Assembly (NCBI GenBank): GCA_946482165.1
Contig: CAMLQS010000267.1
Location: forward strand, 1-7,093
Source: an uncultured Verrucomicrobiota bacterium
Lineage (GTDB): Bacteria; Verrucomicrobiota; Verrucomicrobiae; Opitutales; Opitutaceae
Reading direction: 5' to 3'
Length of the DNA stretch: 7,093 bases
Below the pieces are notes generated by a model that was not told the DNA's origin, did no database searches, and saw only the letters and a list, made by a program, of their open reading frames with translations. Every line of letters begins with the position of its first letter. Position 1 is the stretch's first letter. Shown here in pieces: positions 1-5,100 of this stretch. Position numbers and translations under genes: made by a program.

Positions 1-246
1 AAGGCGCTTCCCGATTTGCTTCGGCAACTCATCAACGGGGATTTCAGCACGGAGGTCTCACGACTGCGCGCCTCGGGCATGCCCGAGGAAACCGTCAACA
101 TGATCGGGCAGGTCGTGATGATGCAGAAATTCAGGAAAGCCTACGAGGAGATGAGCGCGGATGGCATGGGATTCCAGATGTGGGGCAGCAACTACGCCCG
201 GACCGACGCCCAGCGCGAGCGGCAGAAGAAGATGCTGGAAACGTAG
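1..246 (+). CDS. Helical repeat protein, upstream part (5'-partial, ends at in-frame amber)
   Basis: The reading frame is open from base 1 and gives 81 codons before TAG at 244-246; the true start lies left of the window. The visible part is rich in charged residues, Met and Gln, and should be alpha-helical. It includes a segment around codons 20-30 (RLRASGMPEETVNMIG) and a highly charged stretch just before the stop (RERQKKMLET). I recall similar order (an LRA-G-P segment, a charged linker, then an LLG-type motif and LP-type helices) in uncharacterised Opitutaceae proteins that carry an N-terminal membrane anchor or signal. That anchor would be off-window. No catalytic motif is visible and no function can be assigned. 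The frame resumes directly after the TAG in the same phase, so this is most likely the N-terminal portion of the protein continued at 247-1017, not a separate gene. The TTG at base 16 is not a convincing start. Confidence 0.65.
   Translation, partial: KALPDLLRQLINGDFSTEVSRLRASGMPEETVNMIGQVVMMQKFRKAYEEMSADGMGFQMWGSNYARTDAQRERQKKMLET
244..246 (+). other. In-frame amber codon interrupting the helical repeat gene
   Basis: TAG lies between ACG and CGG in a frame that is otherwise open from base 1 to 1014. The codons right after it read R-K-L-G-E-E-G-R-E-A. Their LGEEG is identical to the LGEEG of the last repeat at 949-963, and lies 77 residues before the next repeat, in register. The sequence after the stop therefore looks like protein-coding sequence of the same gene. 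A CAG (Gln) to TAG transition would explain it most simply. The alternatives are a base-call error, stop-codon readthrough, or reinitiation downstream. Confidence 0.7.
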
Positions 247-252
247 CGGAAG

Positions 253-975
253 CTAGGCGAGGAGGGACGGGAAGCCGGTCTGGATTTGAACTGGTTCTCC
301 GATCTCAGCGGCAGCGTTCCGGGTCTTCCATCGGACAAGGCCAAGCAGATCGCGCGCATCCAGCAGGATCGTCAGGACCTGCTTTCCCAGGTTCATATGG
401 AGGCCTCGGGCATGATGCTAGATCGCGACACCGAGCGGCTCAAATTCATCGACGCGGAGTTCAAGAAGGACCTCGCCGCCGTTCTTTCGCCCGAGGAATT
501 GGACGCCTGGAACCTGCACCGATCGGAGACCGCCCAGTCCTTGCGGACACAGCTCGCCTACATGGCGCCCACCGACGATGAATTCAGGAAGATACTGACG
601 CTGCAGGAGAAGTTCAACGAAGCGTGGCCCACCAGCTATGGACCTCAGACCGATTGGCAGAAGCGCAGCGAGGCGGAACGGGCGATGAAGAAGCAGATCG
701 CCGAAGTGCTCGGGCCGGAGCGCACCGCGGATTACGAGAAGGCCACGGATTACGAATTCGGCACGCTTTCCAATCTCGAATACCGCCTCGAGCTTCCCAA
801 AGGCAGCGCCGATCGGATATATGGATTGCACAAGGAAACCGAAGCGGCGGCGCGGAAGATCCGTGCAGACAAATCGCTCACCGACGCGGACCGGAAGGAA
901 TCGCTGAAGGTTCTCGCCGAGCAGGCGAAATCGGAGGTGGTCGGCGTGCTCGGTGAGGAAGGGTTCAAGGCCTAC
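253..975 (+). repeat. Four-copy protein repeat with period of about 75-80 residues, spanning the amber codon's downstream side
   Basis: The motif (V)L-G/S-x-E-x begins at bases 253 (LGEEG), 484 (LSPEE), 709 (LGPER) and 949 (LGEEG). Spacings are 231, 225 and 240 bases, that is 77, 75 and 80 residues. The last three copies end in an aromatic residue (DAW, ADY, KAY). Each is preceded, about 50 residues earlier, by a proline-capped helix of the form L/A-P-S/T/K followed by an I-x-x-I/L pattern. The DNA of the copies is diverged, so the repeat is old and visible only at protein level. Confidence 0.6.
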
Positions 976-1017
976 AAGACCCAACACAGCCACTGGATAG
1001 ACAGTCTGGAGCGCTAA
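286..1017 (+). CDS. Helical repeat protein, downstream part; probably same gene as 1-246, Spy/CpxP-like character
   Basis: The frame continues from the amber codon at 244-246 to tandem stops TAA TAA at 1015-1020. If translated on its own, TTG at 286 gives 243 residues, and CTG at 280 is an alternative. A purine-rich GAGGAGGG at 259-266 lies 13-19 bases upstream of these, a weak case for reinitiation. The protein is charged, almost Cys-free and helical. It contains three repeats numbered from the TTG. Each has an LP-type helix (PSDKAKQIARI near 15, PTDDEFRKIL near 95, PKGSADRIYGL near 171) followed by a V-L-G/S-x-E-type helix (66-75, 141-150, 221-230). The pattern VLSPEELDAW resembles the LTxxQ motif of periplasmic Spy/CpxP-type proteins, so a secreted or periplasmic helical role is possible; this is inference only. 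Codon use is visibly less GC-rich than in the minus-strand genes. Function is unknown. Confidence 0.7.
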   Translation: MNWFSDLSGSVPGLPSDKAKQIARIQQDRQDLLSQVHMEASGMMLDRDTERLKFIDAEFKKDLAAVLSPEELDAWNLHRSETAQSLRTQLAYMAPTDDEFRKILTLQEKFNEAWPTSYGPQTDWQKRSEAERAMKKQIAEVLGPERTADYEKATDYEFGTLSNLEYRLELPKGSADRIYGLHKETEAAARKIRADKSLTDADRKESLKVLAEQAKSEVVGVLGEEGFKAYKTQHSHWIDSLER

Positions 1018-1033
1018 TAACGGGTTTTAGGGA

Positions 1034-1063
1034 GGGCGGGCCCGCTGTGTTCGGGCCCTACCC
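1034..1063. other. GC-rich palindrome between convergent genes (REP-like element or weak bidirectional terminator)
   Basis: GGGCCCG at 1038-1044 pairs perfectly with CGGGCCC at 1052-1058 around a 7-base loop. An outer GGG at 1034-1036 can pair with CCC at 1061-1063 across a small internal loop. The element starts 14 bases after the tandem stops of the plus-strand gene and ends 18 bases before the stop of the minus-strand gene, where a shared terminator would be expected. There is no U-tract on either strand, so it is not a classical intrinsic terminator. A repetitive extragenic palindrome is an equally good reading. Confidence 0.5.
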
Positions 1064-1080
1064 AACGCAGCTACTTCGTT

Positions 1081-2037
1081 CTAGCGGCGGTTCGGCCACG
1101 AAGGGCGGCGGACGGATTTGTCGGGGCTGGCGGTATCGGACGCAGCCTTTGTTTCCGGCACCGTCGACGCGGGGGAATCGGGGGCGGCGGAGTCCCGAAC
1201 CGCGGGCTGCGGCGCGACGGGCGACGGGGTGGCGCGGAGAAAGCGTTCCGGCGGCAAGGCCTCGTCGCTGAAGCGCACCTCGTCAAGACGGCCGCTAAAC
1301 CGGTCGGCCACGCGCCCGTTGTATTGGCCGCGTCCCAGAGTCCACATGCCGTTGTGAGAAGGAACAAAGAGGCCGGTGAAGCCGGAAGCTTGGCCGATCA
1401 TGAGGCCGTCGGCGTAGAGGGAAAGGGTGCCGGTGGAAGAATTGCCCACGGCGGCGACGTGATACCAGACGCCGGCCTGCACGGCGTGGGAGCTGTTGAT
1501 CGCGAGGAGATGGTTGTCTTTGGTCACCAGTTCGAGGCGGAGGCCGTTGGGAGTTGTTCCCGGTGCGGAGGCGTTGTCGGCGTCTTTGGAAAGGTAGAAC
1601 AGGGACTGGCGGCCTGCGCCTTCGTTGGCGTCGTCGCGACCGACGAAAGTCTGGATGCCGGCGAGGGAATCGAATTTGACCCACGCCTCGATGGTGAAGT
1701 TTTCCGGAGCGATTCGGCTGAGGCCTTCGTCGCTTGGGCTGAAGAGATCGACGTCGCCTTGGATAAGGACGGAGCTCCGGTTGGCAGCGCCGGACGGAAG
1801 CACCGCGAGTGGCACGTCCGGCGAGAGGCTCGGACGGTTCCAAGGATGAAGCGCGTGGGCGTTGCCCGACTGGTCCGCGACGGGCTGGGTTATCGCGGCG
1901 TCCGGCTCCGTGGCGGAAGCGTCGTCGAAACGATAGTAGCCGACGGTGGCGGCTTGGGCGGCGAGTGCGGGAAGGAACAACGATGCGGCGATAGCGGGAT
2001 GCAGGCGAGTGCGAGGCAGGTGTGTGTTGGCGATCAT
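1081..2037 (-). CDS. Secreted LamG-domain (concanavalin A-like) protein with disordered C-terminal tail
   Basis: The protein has 318 residues. Residues 1-29 form a signal peptide: basic n-region with R9, R11 and H13, hydrophobic core AIAASLFLPALA, and an AQA cleavage site at 27-29. Residues 31-268 are one LamG/Laminin_G_3-type beta-sandwich. It begins TVGYYRFDD, has the core strand FTIEAWVKFDSL at 114-125, WYHVAAVGN at 191-199, LSLYADG at 205-211 and the closing GRLDEVRFSDEAL at 249-261. Residues 270-318 are Pro/Ala/Ser/Asp-rich and probably disordered, ending in basic RRPSWPNRR. No PEP-CTERM, LPXTG or transmembrane anchor is seen. LamG domains of this type usually bind or pack against glycans and are not catalytic. 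It lies 78 bases downstream of the giant lyase gene on the same strand, and co-transcription is likely. The ATG at 2035-2037 has no recognisable Shine-Dalgarno but places the signal peptide correctly. Confidence 0.85.
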   Translation of the reverse strand: MIANTHLPRTRLHPAIAASLFLPALAAQAATVGYYRFDDASATEPDAAITQPVADQSGNAHALHPWNRPSLSPDVPLAVLPSGAANRSSVLIQGDVDLFSPSDEGLSRIAPENFTIEAWVKFDSLAGIQTFVGRDDANEGAGRQSLFYLSKDADNASAPGTTPNGLRLELVTKDNHLLAINSSHAVQAGVWYHVAAVGNSSTGTLSLYADGLMIGQASGFTGLFVPSHNGMWTLGRGQYNGRVADRFSGRLDEVRFSDEALPPERFLRATPSPVAPQPAVRDSAAPDSPASTVPETKAASDTASPDKSVRRPSWPNRR

Positions 2038-2115
2038 GGTGGACGGGGAAGGCCCGGGACGCGGCGCGAGTGCGCGTGCGCCGGTCGGAACAAAGGGCGG
2101 GGGACGGCCGGCTCG
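2038..2115 (-). other. Intergenic spacer between lyase and LamG genes with GC-rich stem
   Basis: This 78-base spacer follows the TGA of the lyase gene. It contains a possible hairpin, CGGCGC at 2062-2067 with GCGCCG at 2078-2083 and a 10-base loop. There is no U-tract, so it gives no clear evidence of termination between the two genes. No convincing -35/-10 pair is visible for a separate promoter of the LamG gene, and no GGAGG-like ribosome site precedes its ATG (the upstream strand reads CCTTCCCCGTCCACC). Confidence 0.3.
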
Positions 2116-5100
2116 TCAGCGCGTGACGAGGATACGGTAGAAGCGGCGTGGCTCGGACGGATCGTAGGGAGTGGAAAACGGGATGGGTTCGCCGCTGCCT
2201 GGAATCGGTTCGCCGACATCGAGCCAAGAGCCGGCGGAGAGGTCCGTCGAGGTCTGGAGCTGGTAGACGTGGCCGAGGACGCTCGTCGACGTGGTCAACG
2301 AGGCGGCGGGCGGAGTCTCTCCCGTGGCGGGGACGAGCGCGAGGTGAGGCGGCGTCGATTCGGCTTCGGTGATCGGCGCGGAGGCGGGCGTGCCGGCAAT
2401 TTCGGCGGAGTCGGGGCTTTCGTAGGCGGCGTTGGCGGCGGAGACGACGTAGTAGTAAGTGGAGCCGAAGCCCAGGTCGGAGTGGTGCTGAGTGAGCGCC
2501 GCGAGACCCGAGGAGAGCGTCGTGTAGGGCCCGCCGCTGACGGTCGCGTATTTCAGGGTGTAGCTGGAGGCGTTGGCGACGGCGTTCCAAGAGACGTCGA
2601 GCGAGAGTGGGCCGGGCGTCGCGGACAGATTCTGCGGAGCGGCGAGGGGCGAGGCGAAGAGCGCGATTTGAGACGCGGAGAGGGCTTCGCTGTAGATGCG
2701 GAAGTCGTCGACCGCGCCGTTGAAGTAGGGATCGGCGGCGAATTGGGAGCGGCCGATGTAGTTGGCGGTGAGGCTGCCGAGGGAGGCGGGTGTGAGCGTC
2801 ATCGCGGAGTTGGTGTTGACGAGGGCGCCGTTGACGTAGAGGCGGCCGACGCCGGCGGAGATGGTGACGGCGACGTGGCTCCAGACGCCGACGGGGAGCG
2901 GGGCGGTGCCGGAGAGGCGTTGCTCGTTGTTGTAGCCGGAGTTGGTGATGGCGAAGCGGACGACGCTACCGGTGGTGGGGGTGAGGAAAAGGTAGCCGCC
3001 GGCGGTGGCGGTAGGGGCGGTTCCGTTGCCGAAGTCGAAGAGCCGGGCGAAGGTCGCGAGGGTGGTCGGCTTGACCCAGGTCATGATGGTGACGCTGGAG
3101 ATACCGTCGAGGGAACCGGAGGGAAGCGCGAGGTATTGGGAGGAGGCGGAGGCGAGCGTAACGGAATTATCGATACGTCCGGAGGACCAGGCGGGCGAGT
3201 TGACCGCGGCGGCGTCGACGGCGCGTCCGCCGGAGTCGGCGGCGAGGGAGCCGGAGGTCTCGTCGAGCTTGAGGTGGACGTGCAGCGTATTCGGAAGGAC
3301 GGAGACTTCGGCGGAATCGGCGCTCTCGCCCGTGGCGTTGGCGGCTCGGACGACGTAGTGGTAGGTCGTGCCGTTGGTGAGGCCGGAGTCGAGGTAAACG
3401 AGGCCGGTCACGCCGCTGGCGACGGTGGCGTAGGGGCCGCCGCTCTGGGTGGCGCGGCGGACGACGTAGGTTGTTGCGGCTTCGGCGGCGGTCCAGGCGA
3501 GGCGGGCGCCGGCGTTTTCGGGCCGCGCGGAAAGATTGTCGGGCGGCTCGGCCGCCGGGGTGGACAAGGTCGTGAGCTCCGAGGCGGAGAGGGCGCGGCT
3601 GTAGACGCGAAAGTCGTCGAGCGCGCCGTTGAGGTAGGGGTCGGGCCACTGCGATCTGCCGAGATAGTTCTGGGTGGTGACGCCGAGGCCGGAGGGGGCG
3701 AGGGTCGTGCCGGTGTTGGTGCCGGCGAGGGCGCCGTTGATGTAGAGCCGGGCGGTGTTGCCGGAGCGAGTCACGGCTATGTGCGTCCAGGCTCCCGCGA
3801 CGAGGGCGATGGAGCTGTCGATGCCCTGTTCGCCGACGCCGGGGGTGCGGATGGCGAAGCGGGGCCGGCCGGCGCCCGCGGCGCCTTGGGTCGAGAGGAA
3901 CATATAGTTCGTCGTGCCGGTGCCGAAGTCGAAGACGCGCTGCCAGGTCGCGAAGGCATTGACCTTGATCCAGGTGGAGATCGTGAAGTCGGTCAGGCCG
4001 CTCGCGATGCCGGAAGGCAGCGTGAGGTGCTGGTTGGCGGTCGCGGGCATGTTGACGCCGTAGCGGAGATACGCGGGCGTCCAGACGGGCGAATTGACGA
4101 AGGCGGCGTTCCAGCCGTTGCCGGTGGAATCGGCGGCGGTCGCGCCGGTGTTTTCGTCGAACTTGATGCGGGCGAGGAGATCGGAGGGCGTGGCGACGGC
4201 CTCGGGCGAGTGGCCGCTTTCGCCTTTGGCGTTGGTGGCGCTGACGACGTAGTGGTAGGGCGTGCCGTTGACGACGGCGGTGTCGGCGTAGGTCAGTCCG
4301 GTCAGGCCGCTGGCGACGACGGCGTAGGGGCCGCCGGATACAAGGGCGCGTTTCACGCTGTAGGTCAGGGCGCCTTGGGCGGCGGTCCAGACGAGGTCGA
4401 TGCGGCCGGTGCGGGGCGTGGCGGTGAGGGAGAGGGGAACGGCCGGGACGAGGTCGACGAGCGCGGCGATGTCGGAGGCGGCGAGCGCGTGGTTGTAGAC
4501 GCGGAAGTCGTCGAGGCGGCCGTTGAAGAGCGGGTCGGCGGCGAACTGGGAGTCGCCGACGAAGTTTTGGGTCGGCCGAATGTCGCTAGGATTTAGCGTC
4601 ATGGTCGCGTTGGTCGCGACGAGGGCGCCGTTGACGTAGAGGCGGCCGGTGTCGCCGGAAAGGGTGACGGCGACGTGGAACCACTGGCCGGCGGCGGGGA
4701 TGGCGGTGTTGAGTTCCTGCCCGATGCCGTCGCGGTAGATGACAAAGCGGAGGTTGGAGCCGCTGGAGGGGGTGAGGAAGAAGTAGCGATCCGTGCCGGT
4801 GCCGAAGTCGAAGATGCGCTGCCACGCGGCGCCGCCGTTCCAGTAGACCCACGTCGCGATCGTGATGTCTTGGGAATCGGCGATGCCGGCGGGCAGGGTG
4901 AGGGTGTCGTCCACGCCGTCGAAGATTAGGCCGCGGCCGGTGCGACCGATGCCGAAGGCGGGTGAACCGAAGGCGGTGGCGGAGTAGTTGCCGAGCGAAT
5001 CGGTGAAGGCGTCTTCGAAGGCGAGGCCGGCGCGTTGTTCGTGGGGATGGACGGTGATGGTGAGGGTGGCGTCGGCGGAGGCGCCGGAGGAGTCGGTGAC

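Larger units (their letters stand above)
4441..5034 (-). repeat. LamG domain 2, without a preceding FN3
   Basis: This encodes residues 686-883, with IATWVYW, AAWQRIFDFGT, QWFHVAVTLSGDTG, RLYVNGALV and GRLDDFRVYNHAL. It is the only LamG of the four not directly preceded by FN3, because two putative-Ig domains take that place. Its WVYW-to-FDFG core matches LamG 1, whereas its RLYVNGALV segment matches LamG 4 exactly at DNA level. Confidence 0.75.

Noticed and set aside
418..993. A 191-codon minus-strand frame opposite the helical repeat gene.
   Set aside because: The plus strand has in-phase repeated motifs and coherent helical composition; the antisense translation has no recognisable feature.
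1021..1070. Intrinsic terminator for the plus-strand gene.
   Set aside because: The hairpin is present but there is no T-run after it on either strand, so it is listed only as a palindrome.
2038..2115. Separate promoter for the small LamG gene.
   Set aside because: No -35/-10-like pair is visible in this GC-rich 78-base gap; co-transcription with the lyase is simpler.
1295..2590. A 431-codon minus-strand frame overlapping the end of the lyase and the LamG gene.
   Set aside because: It is Arg-rich, has no domain, and overlaps two well-supported genes in another frame.
1324..4596. A 1,090-codon open frame on the plus strand, antisense to both minus-strand genes.
   Set aside because: It is a Gly/Ala/Val/Arg/Asp-rich low-complexity translation with no domain, and it mirrors the repetitive GC-rich codons of the LamG/FN3 genes. 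The opposite strand has clear domains and a signal peptide, so this is an artefact of high third-position GC.
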